Shown: positions 45,206 through 53,214 of the stretch, piece after piece | Numbering within the stretch: position 1 is the stretch's first letter | Layout of the letters: every line of letters begins with the position of its first letter | Assembly (NCBI GenBank): GCA_910577195.1 | Contig: CAJTLP010000004.1 | Span: forward strand, 62,001-126,000 | Length of the DNA stretch: 64,000 nucleotides | Direction: 5' to 3' | Origin: an uncultured Eubacterium sp. | GTDB lineage: Bacteria; Bacillota; Clostridia; Oscillospirales; Acutalibacteraceae | Made by a program: the position numbers and the translations under genes | The notes under the pieces: model-generated | What the model saw: the letters and a program-made list of their open reading frames with translations, nothing else | What the model was told of the DNA's origin: nothing | Databases searched by the model: none

Positions 45206-45559
45206 AGTTTTGGCACATTTTTGCACCTTTTCAGGTGCTTTTTTAGTTTTAGTATTCATTTGCATTTTTTATTACAGACCATTCTGAGACTTTGGGAGAC
45301 TCACAAAATCGCCAAATGTTGCCAATTCGGTGAGAGATTTCCGAGAGATAAAGACAAGGAACTTTTCAATCCCTTGCCTTTACCTTTTTGTTTCGCGACT
45401 ATCGAAGCGTGCATTTCCGCAACACAATACATACCACACTTTGCTTTCAAAGTCCAGATAATTATTGAATTAAATTTAACTTGTGTTATAATTTAATTAT
45501 TGAAACAAATTTGCAAATTGGGATTTGTTTAGAAAACATTATATTGAGGAGGTGAATCT
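45206..45559. other. Intergenic stretch with no supported gene
   Basis: About 350 bases without a convincing frame, RNA or repeat. A TATAAT-like box (TATAATTTAATTATTG near 45487) could serve the next gene. The left end of the mobilizable element probably lies somewhere here or at the tRNA. Confidence 0.4.
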
Positions 45560-45871
45560 ATGTTTAGAATAACTCACAGTGATGCAATTGTGTTGGAGTC
45601 TGAAGTTCGTAGATTATTTAATTGTGACCGAGCTGGAGTATCCGGATTGGCAGATGCTGACAACTTTGAATCACGTCCTATGGATGCTGCAGTTATGGTT
45701 GTATCTTATATTTATGCAAAAGAACTACAAAGCAACGAAACACAATTTGATGAATTTTTAAGTAAATATGATACTATTTTTAGATATCCTGAAGAAAATG
45801 ATGCTGAGCACGAGGTCGGTAATTATATAAAGGAATTATCAAAAATTATTGATGAATATATAAATTACTAA
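45560..45871 (+). CDS. Hypothetical protein
   Basis: A 103-residue acidic helical protein with a strong site (GAGGAGGTGAATCT) before the ATG. It begins MFRITHSDAIVLESEVRRLF and ends with LSKIIDEYINY. No known domain. It is probably the first gene inside or at the border of the mobilizable element. Confidence 0.6.
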   Translation: MFRITHSDAIVLESEVRRLFNCDRAGVSGLADADNFESRPMDAAVMVVSYIYAKELQSNETQFDEFLSKYDTIFRYPEENDAEHEVGNYIKELSKIIDEYINY

Positions 45872-45904
45872 GTTTTTATATTGTTTGTCATCAAAATTTG
45901 AGGT

Positions 45905-45945
45905 AGGGGTGGTTCAAATTTTGAACGCCCCTACTTCTTTTCTGT
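45905..45945. terminator. Terminator between the hypothetical gene and integrase
   Basis: TAGGGGTGGTTCAAA pairs with TTTGAACGCCCCTA and is followed by T-rich sequence; convergent genes lie on both sides. Confidence 0.75.
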
Positions 45946-45948
45946 TCT

Positions 45949-47091
45949 TTATTCATTAACAGCTTTTTGTTCTTTTTGATTTGCATATTCTGCTAATCTT
46001 TTTCTGTTTTGTTCGAACACTTCGTCTACCATATGAGTGTAGATTTTTGCAGTTACGGATATATCTGAATGTCCCATCAATTCTTTTGCAACATTCAGTG
46101 GTACACCTGCAGCTTGGCAGTCTGTACAGAATGTATGTCGTAATAGATATGGCTCAAGGTCAGGTGCGAGTGTTGATTTGGTTATCTGATTTCTATATAC
46201 TGTTGCACCATTAGCGATGTCCATCTCTCTGCAAAAATTGTGCCATGCGTGGTAAAATGCGTTTTCATCAAGTGGCAGTTTGTGATTTTTGTATCGTACA
46301 AATACATATCTGTCATTAAAACCTTTGAGCTTGTGTTCTATCAATGCTGATTTGAGCTGTGGTGGAATCGGTATCTTTCTGCCCGTTCCAGCTTCGGTTT
46401 TAGATTTGCCGACAGTCAATATGCTGTTTTCAAAGTCTAACCAATCCCATTCCATTCGGCGAATTTCAATCGGTCTGAGTCCGCAGTAGAGCATTGTTAA
46501 TACCATTGTTCCTGCATAATGTGTCTTTGCGGTTTCAAGTATCATTGCTCGTTCTTCGTCCGTTATCGGTCTGCGAGTACCTTGCGTAACACTTGGTAGT
46601 ACAATATCCTCAGCAGGGCTATCTGGTATCAGTTTTTGCTTTTTAGCCTTACGCATAATTCGTCTTAAGGTCATACGCAATTTTGATACCATTGCCTTAC
46701 TCTTGCCAACATATTGATTCAGAAATAGTTGGCAGTCATCTTCGTGTATGTCACACAGCTTGTAGTTGGCGAAGTATGGAATAATATGTGTGTAAACATA
46801 ATTTTTGTAGTTATTTTTATTAACCTGACTGCAGTCTGCATTCTTGACATTCAGTTCGTACCAATTATCAGCGAAATCTTTGAATAGCATATCAGGAAAT
46901 ACACCTTTATGTTTTTCTGTTTCTTTCTGAATGTAGTAATCACGGATTTTATCATCCATAATCTTTCTGCATTCTTTCTCGGATTTTTTGGAACGAGCAG
47001 TTAAGACATCGTATTCACCACTATCATTTTTAATTCGTTTTGTCATACGATAGCATATGAAATTACCATTCTTATCGTATAGTTCGTACAT
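45949..47091 (-). CDS. Tn916-type tyrosine integrase
   Basis: A 380-residue tyrosine recombinase. N-terminal arm-binding domain; SAM-like core-binding domain (VFPDMLFKDFADNWYELNVKN); catalytic domain with Arg in TMLYCGLRPIEIRRMEW, HxxR in LLRHTFCTDCQAAG, His in ELMGHSDISVTAKIYTH (Tyr nucleophile at the end). ATG 47091 follows GGAGG by 8 bases; the ATG at 47106 overlaps that site. It is closely similar to the second integrase at 62842. Confidence 0.93.
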   Translation of the reverse strand: MYELYDKNGNFICYRMTKRIKNDSGEYDVLTARSKKSEKECRKIMDDKIRDYYIQKETEKHKGVFPDMLFKDFADNWYELNVKNADCSQVNKNNYKNYVYTHIIPYFANYKLCDIHEDDCQLFLNQYVGKSKAMVSKLRMTLRRIMRKAKKQKLIPDSPAEDIVLPSVTQGTRRPITDEERAMILETAKTHYAGTMVLTMLYCGLRPIEIRRMEWDWLDFENSILTVGKSKTEAGTGRKIPIPPQLKSALIEHKLKGFNDRYVFVRYKNHKLPLDENAFYHAWHNFCREMDIANGATVYRNQITKSTLAPDLEPYLLRHTFCTDCQAAGVPLNVAKELMGHSDISVTAKIYTHMVDEVFEQNRKRLAEYANQKEQKAVNE

Positions 47092-47178
47092 AAATTTTAC
47101 CTCCATATTTTTATTTGTTGCTCTGTGGCAGTGACAACACTACCACAGAGACTTTTCAAAGTCCAGCTAATATAGAGA

Positions 47179-47385
47179 TTATTTATAAACAAATTCGAGT
47201 ACATCGTAAATGTAATATTTGTTTGTGTTACTGATTCCAGCACAAGGCAAGTTTGAAACTAATTTTCTTGCTGTTTCTCGGCTGATGCCAAGTACTTTAC
47301 CAACCTGAGTTACATTGAGAAAGCAACCATATTGTGCTGAAATTTCATTTGCCATAGTTTTTAATTCTGCTTTTGTTTTCTTCAT
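47179..47385 (-). CDS. Excisionase-like helix-turn-helix protein
   Basis: A 68-residue protein with a MerR/Xis-type winged helix (CFLNVTQVGKVLGISRETARKLVSNL) followed by YYIYDVLEFVYK. It lies 87 bases upstream of the integrase start on the same strand, the place of Xis in Tn916-like elements. Probably the directionality factor. Confidence 0.8.
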   Translation of the reverse strand: MKKTKAELKTMANEISAQYGCFLNVTQVGKVLGISRETARKLVSNLPCAGISNTNKYYIYDVLEFVYK

Positions 47386-47394
47386 AATACCTCC

Positions 47395-48381
47395 TTACAT
47401 AGACCAACCAAAACCTTGATTCTGCTCTTGATTGTTGTATTCATTTCTGCAATGAGAAAGCTGTGCTTTTGTAATTTTCAATCCGTGAGCACGCATTTTC
47501 TCGATGATTTTATCCATTTCAATATCTTCAATTCCACCATCATAGTAATCATCGTTTGATTCAATTTGTGGAAGATTTGAAAGCATTTCAAAAATATTTT
47601 CCATCAATCCGTCAGTACAATTACCTGTTTTTGGTGTTTCGTATGCCAGTATGTCCTCTGCAAGTATTGAATTGCAGCCGCCTAAATCAAAATACATTTC
47701 AAGATTTTTCTTTAGTAATCTCTCATCAAATAATTTTGCATCACGACAACGATGACCTTCACTGTCTGTGTAAGTCATATATTTATAGTCAGAATTGAAT
47801 TTAATATCAATTCCGTGCATACTCATTTTCCAAATGAATTCTTCCATATCACAAGATTCCTGCATCATTTTGATTGCCCAGTATCTGATTTTCAGTTTCC
47901 ATTTTGGATTTTCATTTCGTCTTGTCTTGGCTTCGGTTGTAACAAATCCATTTTCCTGACATAATTTATTTGAATAATTCTTGATTGCAATTAAATCACT
48001 TGGTGATAAATCCATCTTCTTTCCGTCTTTATAACTGACAGAATTTATAATGAAATGGTTGTGCATATGCTTTTTATCAATGTGAGTTGCAACAAGAACT
48101 TGGAAATTTGGAAAGCAATGTTCTGCCATTTGCATACCGATTTCGTGACACTTTTCAGGTGTTATGTCATCGTCTTGAGCGAAGGATTGTATCATGTGAT
48201 AGTAAGTTCTGCCGCCTTGCTTGTTGAAATTATTTCGCACCATTTCAAATTCATCGTAGCAACTTTCAGGCATACAGTCCTTACCACTAATTAATTTACC
48301 GAGTGTTTTTTCTTCGTTGCAGATATAGTTTATTCCTATACGAGCAGATATTTTTGCAGAGCTGAATTTAATAATTGCCAA
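47395..48381 (-). CDS. Relaxase (MobP-like, PF03432 type)
   Basis: A 328-residue relaxase. The N-terminal part has the catalytic Tyr region (RIGINYICNEEKT) and the three-His metal motif HIDKKHMHNHFIINSV near residue 135. The C-terminal ~170 residues are helical. It is shorter than most relaxases (400-600) but keeps the full nuclease domain. It nicks oriT and leads transfer with a helper conjugation system. Its start lies inside the 3' end of the MobC-like gene. Confidence 0.9.
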   Translation of the reverse strand: MAIIKFSSAKISARIGINYICNEEKTLGKLISGKDCMPESCYDEFEMVRNNFNKQGGRTYYHMIQSFAQDDDITPEKCHEIGMQMAEHCFPNFQVLVATHIDKKHMHNHFIINSVSYKDGKKMDLSPSDLIAIKNYSNKLCQENGFVTTEAKTRRNENPKWKLKIRYWAIKMMQESCDMEEFIWKMSMHGIDIKFNSDYKYMTYTDSEGHRCRDAKLFDERLLKKNLEMYFDLGGCNSILAEDILAYETPKTGNCTDGLMENIFEMLSNLPQIESNDDYYDGGIEDIEMDKIIEKMRAHGLKITKAQLSHCRNEYNNQEQNQGFGWSM

Positions 48382-48659
48382 ATACCAGCAACCTCCTTTC
48401 GCATATCAGTTAAGTCAACAGCACTAGCTTGTCCCATATTAACTGCACGAGTGAGCTGATTTAAGTTGTTACCGATGGCGTTTAGTTCATCTTGTATTCC
48501 TGACAGTCCGGGGATAACAAGTATTTCTTTATCCAATGCACAGTCACGAAGATAGGGCGCAAGTGTATCGTATTTGATGAATGCCTTATCTTCAATCATT
48601 CTCTTTTCTTCTTTACTTACTCTGAAATTTAATATTTCAGTTCTGTTGTTTTCACTTAT
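48336..48659 (-). CDS. MobC-like relaxosome protein (probable ATA start)
   Basis: The best frame is 107 residues: SENNRTEILNFRVSKEEKRMIEDKA is the ribbon-helix-helix start of MobC-type proteins, then LNAIGNNLNQLTRAVN, a MobC hallmark. The first canonical in-frame start (ATG 48599) would cut off the DNA-binding part. The codon at 48659, correctly spaced (9 bases) behind GGAGG, is ATA. So either ATA is used, or an ATG was mutated. The 3' end overlaps the relaxase by 46 bases. Confidence 0.72.
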   Translation of the reverse strand: MSENNRTEILNFRVSKEEKRMIEDKAFIKYDTLAPYLRDCALDKEILVIPGLSGIQDELNAIGNNLNQLTRAVNMGQASAVDLTDMRKEVAGIWQLLNSALQKYLLV

Positions 48660-49056
48660 ATTTTTGTACCTCCGTATTTATATTTGTTGTTTCAAATTAA
48701 AGGGGTGCGGGTCTCCCGCTGGCTTTGTTTCGCTGCCATTCGGCGAGCGTAATACAAAGCCGAAACTCGCAGATACTAAAGCATCTACTATCGTATCTGC
48801 TTTGGATAAAACAGTAAAAAACATTACTTGTTTCATTTGTTCTTGTGACCTCGACAAATGCTCACAAATAGAATTTTACTACTGTTTTGAGAAGTTTTTG
48901 CTTATTCGATTTTTCTTTCTCTTTTTTTGCCGACAGGGACTTTTATTATGAGCAAAGCGAATAACAAGGTTCTGGGTTACCTGTTGCAAATCTTTGATTT
49001 GCGTAACAGATCAGGTTCTTATATTGTTCGTCATCATTTTATGAACCGGGGGCGGT
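48660..49056. other. Intergenic region with dyads, candidate oriT
   Basis: About 400 bases upstream of mobC-relaxase with no supported gene. Inverted repeats: GCGGG/CCCGC at 48707-48719, and CTGTTGCAAATC/GATTTGCGTAACAG at 48981-49009 with a 3-base loop. An oriT is expected next to mobC, and these dyads are candidates; there is no direct proof. Confidence 0.4.
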
Positions 49057-49329
49057 TCAAATTTTGCGGACGGTGTAGATGTTGCTTTGTTGTGCATTAT
49101 CCAAATATCTTTTTGTTACATCTACATAACCTTTGTCTGTCAGACTTTTTATTGCTTTGCGACATGAGTTTTCGCAGATACCACAATAGTGAGCAATGTT
49201 AGGTACTGACCAGTAACTTTGATTCTTCTTGTCCTTAGCTTTAGTCAGGAATGAATACACAACAAATTCGTTAGGTGTGAGACCTTCATCAAATATTTTG
49301 TTTGGTAATGTGAAATAATTTCCGTTAAT
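49057..49329 (-). CDS. Helix-turn-helix protein (replication/transfer initiator-like; probable ATT start)
   Basis: About 90 residues: NGNYFTLPNKIFDEGLTPNE then FVVYSFLTKAKDK, and a winged-helix segment SVPNIAHYCGICENSCRKAI, as in HTH_36 and plasmid replication-initiator N-termini. A perfect GGAGGTGAT lies just upstream of ATT 49329, and the family start fits there. Upstream in-frame sequence up to 49473 looks non-coding. It is either a regulator of the element or a short Rep. Confidence 0.65.
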   Translation of the reverse strand: MNGNYFTLPNKIFDEGLTPNEFVVYSFLTKAKDKKNQSYWSVPNIAHYCGICENSCRKAIKSLTDKGYVDVTKRYLDNAQQSNIYTVRKI

Positions 49330-49473
49330 GCTATCACCTCCAATCCTGAAATTTAGAAAACAAAAAAGAGCCAAATCTTTTACATACAATCCACCCTTAG
49401 TGCATACAGTTGTTTTTCTAACTGTTTTGATAACACTATGGGCAAAAATATGTAAAAAATTTGACTCTATCAA

Positions 49474-49769
49474 TTCTGATTTATTAGGCTTTGAGAATTA
49501 AAAGTTTTTCAAAACAAATTTATGCTTTCTTACTTAATCCTGTTGCTGATCTCATGTAGTAAATAGTTTTAATCAGTGATAGCAGTAACTAAAAAAGTTG
49601 CCCTTATTCAGTTTTCAATGTATAAAGTTGATATCTTTTACCAACAATATTTAGTTTAGCAAAATATTATTTTATTGTCAATATAAAATTAGACCTATTC
49701 CGAGTTAAAGGGAATAGGTCTTTTTAACTTGCAATTTTATCTTTTCAGAGTTATAACACAAGACACTAG
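49474..49769. other. Intergenic stretch left of the inversion site
   Basis: No gene seen. It contains the terminator at 49691-49726 and the probable promoter of the leftward HTH gene. Confidence 0.4.
49691..49726 (+). terminator. Strong rho-independent terminator
   Basis: AGACCTATTCC (49691-49701) pairs perfectly with GGAATAGGTCT (49711-49721), followed by five T. It has no obvious gene just before it on the + strand, so it may insulate the recombinase cassette. Confidence 0.85.
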
Positions 49770-49798
49770 TTTTCGTATATTGATATACTTTACGAAAA
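49770..49798. repeat. Inverted recombination site L (29 bp)
   Basis: TTTTCGTA and TACGAAAA arms (8 bp) surround a 13-bp centre, the layout of a tyrosine recombinase site. Its reverse complement matches site R at 50798-50826 in 27 of 29 bases. Confidence 0.85.
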
Positions 49799-49878
49799 TT
49801 AACATTTAAAATTATATAGATATTGTACAGAAAATTTAATTAAAAGTCAATATATTTTTTGCTGAAAAGGAGAGTAAA

Positions 49879-50796
49879 ATGATGAATTCTATCGAAACAA
49901 AAATTACACTTTCAAACATTGCCGATGATTGGTTGTTGATGAATAAAAATAAATTCAAGGCAAGCACTTATCAAAGTTATAAATATAAAATTGATAAATA
50001 TATAAAAACTCATTATGTAGCAGCGTATGATATATTTTCTATAACAGAATTAGATGCAATTAATTTTGTGAATTTACTTGTGGATAAAAAACTATCATCG
50101 AAGACAATAAATGATATTATTTCGCTTTTGAATTCTTTATTTGATTTCGCAGAAAAGAGATATAAAATGTTTCATATTAATGTTCCATATGTAAAAAACA
50201 CTTATAAAGAAATGCGTGTATTATCGGTTTCAGAACAAAAGCATTTGGAACACTATCTCATTCAAGGTATGGATAACTATAAATTTGGAATCTATATTGC
50301 ATTATATACCGGAATTAGAATTGGTGAATTATGTGCATTAAAATGGTCTGATATTCACGACGGAACAATAAATGTGAATAAGACAGTAATACGATTAAAA
50401 GATGGTAATAAAACAAAAATTGTTGTTGATACTCCAAAAACAAATCATTCATTTCGTACTATTCCTATTCCAAATTTCTTAAACAAAATAATTGAGAATA
50501 ACCGTAAGCAACCTGAACAGTATGTTTTAGCGTCGGATAAGATTTCATTTGTTGAGCCAAGGCTTATGCAAATCCATTTTAAGAAAGCAATATTCAATTG
50601 TGAAATATCGGATGCATCTTTTCACACACTTAGACACACTTTTGCTACAAGATGTGTTGAATGTGGATTCGATATTAAATCGCTCAGTGAAATATTGGGT
50701 CACTCCAATGTTCAAATCACTCTGAATAAATATGTTCATTCTTCATTGGAACTGAAGCAGTTTAACATGGATAAACTCCAAAAAATAGCCATATGA
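49879..50796 (+). CDS. Tyrosine recombinase (XerC/D-like)
   Basis: A 305-residue tyrosine recombinase. Core-binding SAM-like domain 5-100 (LSNIADDWLLMNKNKFKAST); catalytic domain with Arg in YTGIRIGELCALKW, HxxR in FHTLRHTFATR, His in LGHSNVQITLNKYVH with the nucleophile Tyr. GGAG lies 7 bases before ATG. Its stop codon (50794-50796) abuts site R. Codon use is more AT-rich than the core genes, as for a recent arrival. Probable role: inversion of its own segment. Confidence 0.88.
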   Translation: MMNSIETKITLSNIADDWLLMNKNKFKASTYQSYKYKIDKYIKTHYVAAYDIFSITELDAINFVNLLVDKKLSSKTINDIISLLNSLFDFAEKRYKMFHINVPYVKNTYKEMRVLSVSEQKHLEHYLIQGMDNYKFGIYIALYTGIRIGELCALKWSDIHDGTINVNKTVIRLKDGNKTKIVVDTPKTNHSFRTIPIPNFLNKIIENNRKQPEQYVLASDKISFVEPRLMQIHFKKAIFNCEISDASFHTLRHTFATRCVECGFDIKSLSEILGHSNVQITLNKYVHSSLELKQFNMDKLQKIAI

Positions 50797-50797
50797 G

Positions 50798-50826
50798 TTT
50801 TCGTAAAGTATATCACTCTACGAAAA
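50798..50826. repeat. Inverted recombination site R (29 bp)
   Basis: Same TTTTCGTA ... TACGAAAA architecture as site L. It lies between the recombinase stop codon and the ribosome site of the next gene, so inversion would change what is transcribed into that gene. Confidence 0.85.
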
Positions 50827-50842
50827 TACGAGGATGGTTGTA

Positions 50843-51436
50843 ATGTCAACTGATGTACTAAATTTAAAATGCCGCGGTTGCGGAGCTGCTGTTACAATAA
50901 ACGATTCTGTTTGCAAGTATTGTGGCGGACCTGTGACAATTTCAACATTTAATAGTGTTAATAGTATGCCACTTCCGATGGTTAATAAGTATGCAAATTC
51001 ATATAGACAGGATTTACAGAGTAATCCTAACGATATTAGCGCTAACAAGGCAACTGCATATTGTTATCTTAAGCTGAAATTATATGACAAGGCGTTAGAG
51101 AGTTTTGAAAAGGCAGTAGAAGATAATTTTGATGATTCAGAGGTTTATTTTTATGCTGCTATTTGTTGTTTAGGTGGTAAGAAGGCATTTTATCAGCAAA
51201 AAGCAATAGTAGATAAGGCAATTGAATTCCTGAACGCAGCAATAATGATTGAGCCAAAAGGTATTTATTATTATTTACTTACATATCTTAAATTTGATTT
51301 CTACAAAAGAAAATTTTTAAATACGAAACCTACATATCAAGAGACACTTGTATCTGCTAGACAAATGGGAATATCAGATTATGATATTGACCAACTTTAT
51401 AGTATTATGGAAGTTGAAAGACCTGTTGGTATTTAA
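50843..51436 (+). CDS. Zinc-ribbon plus TPR-like protein
   Basis: A 197-residue protein starting with a four-Cys ribbon (LKCRGCGAAVTINDSVCKYCGG), a short linker, then helical repeats of TPR type (NKATAYCYLKLKLYDKALES; FEKAVEDNF; ALLFxx-type helices) to the end. ATG 50843 has ACGAGG 9 bases upstream; the ATG at 50834 overlaps that site. Ribbon-TPR proteins often act as adaptors in T7SS or toxin loci; here function is unknown. Expression may depend on the orientation of the neighbouring cassette. Confidence 0.7.
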   Translation: MSTDVLNLKCRGCGAAVTINDSVCKYCGGPVTISTFNSVNSMPLPMVNKYANSYRQDLQSNPNDISANKATAYCYLKLKLYDKALESFEKAVEDNFDDSEVYFYAAICCLGGKKAFYQQKAIVDKAIEFLNAAIMIEPKGIYYYLLTYLKFDFYKRKFLNTKPTYQETLVSARQMGISDYDIDQLYSIMEVERPVGI

Positions 51437-51497
51437 TTTGGAAAATAGTTTGATTTTTCCATTTAAATGATAATTAAAATTAGAGGAGGATATTCTG

Positions 51498-51593
51498 ATG
51501 GCAGAGTATACAAAACAAGACATTAAAAAGCTTTGTAAAGGCAGAACTGAAGAACAAAAGAAGGTTATCAAGTATTTCCTTGGTAGCGGTTAG
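51498..51593 (+). CDS. 31-residue ORF cut by the RHS region
   Basis: ATG 51498 with GAGGAGG upstream; reads MAEYTKQDIKKLCKGRTEEQ and stops at 51593, where the sequence becomes the antisense 3' end of the RHS fragment. It looks like the N-terminus of a gene truncated when the RHS segment arrived. A genuine short protein cannot be excluded. Confidence 0.45.
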   Translation: MAEYTKQDIKKLCKGRTEEQKKVIKYFLGSG

Positions 51594-52369
51594 CCTCTTC
51601 AATTGCTTTCTGCATTTTCGGAGGTACATAATCGTTATAGAACTGCTGAGCCTTGTTGCTTACATAATTGGTAACTTGGTTATAACCCTGCTTTGCTTTC
51701 TCAACATACTGCTTGCCCTTCTGATAAGCGGCTGAATTTGTAATCCTGCTCTTTATAGGCTGAACAATATGATTGTTTGCCCAAGTTACTGCTGTGTTGG
51801 CAGCCTTCTTAACAGGCTGAACAATGTGCTTATTAGCCCAGTTGCCTGCCGCTTTAGCAGCACTCTTAACACTGTTTACTGCATTGCTCCACCAGCCATG
51901 ACCGCTTGGGTCTGTGATGTTCAGCGGATTGTTGCCGCAGTAGGTGTAAAGATTTCTTGTAATCGGCTTGTCTGTGCTGCCGAGAAGTGTATCTTTTGTA
52001 GTGAAACGACCCTGTGAGGAATCATAATATCTTGCACGGAGATACTGTAAGCCTGTTGATGAGTCGGTATATTCAGCATTGTACTGGTATGGATTGTTAA
52101 GGGTATTGTTTGACTTGGTTGTGTTGCCGTAAGCATCGTAGCGGTAGGTTATCATACTGCCGCCGCTGTTGCCTGTTAAGCCTGCAACAGAGCCTCTGCC
52201 ATCATAGAGATAATAACCCTTTGTACCGTTTATGGTTGCACTGTTTCTGCCGTCACCATACTCATAAACATTTGTTGTATTGCCGTTAGCACCAAATTCA
52301 GATAATACCTGTGTATATTCTGAATTGATGTCATTGATATAGCCTGTCAGCTCATAGTTGATTGTTGTG
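51568..52369 (-). pseudogene. Orphan RHS tip 3 (no start, no immunity gene)
   Basis: The frame holds the end of an RHS core (YELTGYINDINSEYTQVL; YYLYDGRGSVAGLTGNSGG; LQYLRARYYDSSQGRFTTKD; NNPLNITDPSGHGWW) followed by a short Lys/Ala-rich helical tail ending ANRYQGNT. No start codon precedes the core, and the tail ends where the 31-residue ORF begins. Some 290 bases (51888-52177) are identical or nearly so to the main RHS gene (56823-57112). It would be expressed only after recombination with the main gene. Confidence 0.8.
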
Positions 52370-52383
52370 TTTTTAGATTCTCA

Positions 52384-52416
52384 CAAAGCAGAGTGGTTAC
52401 CCACTCTGCTCCGTTT
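52384..52416. repeat. RHS boundary hairpin, copy 1
   Basis: AGCAGAGTGG (52387-52396), 4-base loop, CCACTCTGCT (52401-52410). The flanks are shared with copy 2 at 55050-55081 apart from one loop base. It marks the left border of orphan tip 3 on the minus strand. Confidence 0.85.
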
Positions 52417-52431
52417 TAATTTAGACCAATT

Positions 52432-52563
52432 CTATTTGTTTCGGTTTTTATATTTTTTAATAATAATCATAATAATGCTTACTATTAAAACTAATGCATA
52501 AATTACATATCTTACAAAAAGAAATGGTCGCTCTGTAATTAAATGTGTTATTAAATCTTTCAT
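52432..52563 (-). CDS. 43-residue single-pass membrane peptide
   Basis: ATG 52563 reads MKDLITHLITERPFLFVRYV, then a hydrophobic segment (IYALVLIVSIIMIIIKK) and a basic tail. It follows the immunity-like gene by 18 bases. A GAGG site overlaps the preceding stop codon but lies 16 bases away. It may be a small partner of the immunity protein; low certainty. Confidence 0.45.
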   Translation of the reverse strand: MKDLITHLITERPFLFVRYVIYALVLIVSIIMIIIKKYKNRNK

Positions 52564-52581
52564 GTAAGTTAAATAATTTCC

Positions 52582-53184
52582 TCAAGGTTGTTCATAGAAG
52601 AAGAAACCAGTCCATTGGTTTTCTTCAATAATAGATTTGAATTTTTCTGAAACATATATAATTGGACGTTTTTTTGTACATCTGAAAATATCATACCTAT
52701 TACATATTTCTTTGTTTAGAAAAGTTTTTTTAGGAATAAAAGTATACATATCATATTGTTCGTCATAAAAATATGTGCTTTTTTTCATGTCATATCCATC
52801 AATAAAGTTAGTTATATACATAACAAAATAATTATTGTTTATTTTATTTGAAACAACATCTATTAACTTGATTGGAAAATATTTTATGCCTTCTATTCCC
52901 AATTCAATTAGTTTATTCATAACATTTCTATGAATTATAGGCCAACGATTTACATTAAGTAAATAATCGCTTTCTATATTCGATGCTTTTGCACTGTAAT
53001 AAAACTCAACATTAGGCCAATAATCAAATTCCATTTGAGTAAAAATTGTATTATCAAAAAACCCTTTTTTTATTTCAGGATATTCAATATCTCCTAAGTT
53101 TGACTCTTGTGCATAAATAGCATTGGTACCGTTTTTTATTAACTTATCAATACTATCCATATCATATGTTAATTTATAAAACAT
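52582..53184 (-). CDS. Probable immunity protein (Imm11/Imm43-like)
   Basis: A 200-residue soluble protein directly downstream (30 bases) of the AHH-nuclease RHS tip. The C-terminal pattern CNRYDIFRCTKKRPIIYVSE then KFKSIIEENQWTGFFFYEQ matches DUF1629/Imm11- and Imm43-type immunity proteins. Its expected role is to bind and neutralise the toxin encoded just upstream. The assignment rests on pattern and position. Confidence 0.72.
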   Translation of the reverse strand: MFYKLTYDMDSIDKLIKNGTNAIYAQESNLGDIEYPEIKKGFFDNTIFTQMEFDYWPNVEFYYSAKASNIESDYLLNVNRWPIIHRNVMNKLIELGIEGIKYFPIKLIDVVSNKINNNYFVMYITNFIDGYDMKKSTYFYDEQYDMYTFIPKKTFLNKEICNRYDIFRCTKKRPIIYVSEKFKSIIEENQWTGFFFYEQP

Positions 53185-53214
53185 ATTTGAGATTTCTCCT
53201 TATTTTCAACCATT

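Larger units (their letters stand above)
45949..49329. mobile_element. Compact integrative mobilizable element (core region)
   Basis: A co-oriented minus-strand set: HTH protein (49329), MobC-like (48659), relaxase (48381), excisionase-like (47385) and Tn916-type integrase (47091). No type IV secretion genes are present, so it would need a helper. Its outer ends are not defined; tRNA-Gln is the nearest candidate target on the left. Confidence 0.75.
49770..50826. mobile_element. Putative invertible cassette: tyrosine recombinase between inverted sites
   Basis: Two near-identical 29-bp sites in inverted orientation bracket only the recombinase gene, its leader and its promoter. Inversion between such sites would flip the recombinase. 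Now it reads rightward into the TPR gene at 50843; flipped, it would read leftward toward the HTH gene of the mobilizable element. Alternatively the segment is a minimal single-gene mobile unit with terminal repeats. Confidence 0.7.

Noticed and set aside
45911..49066. 13-base repeat GGTTCAAATTTTG at 45911 and 49054 as element ends
   Set aside because: One copy is the loop side of a terminator and the other lies at the stop codon of the HTH gene; the shared sequence is short and AT-rich. Not convincing as att sites.
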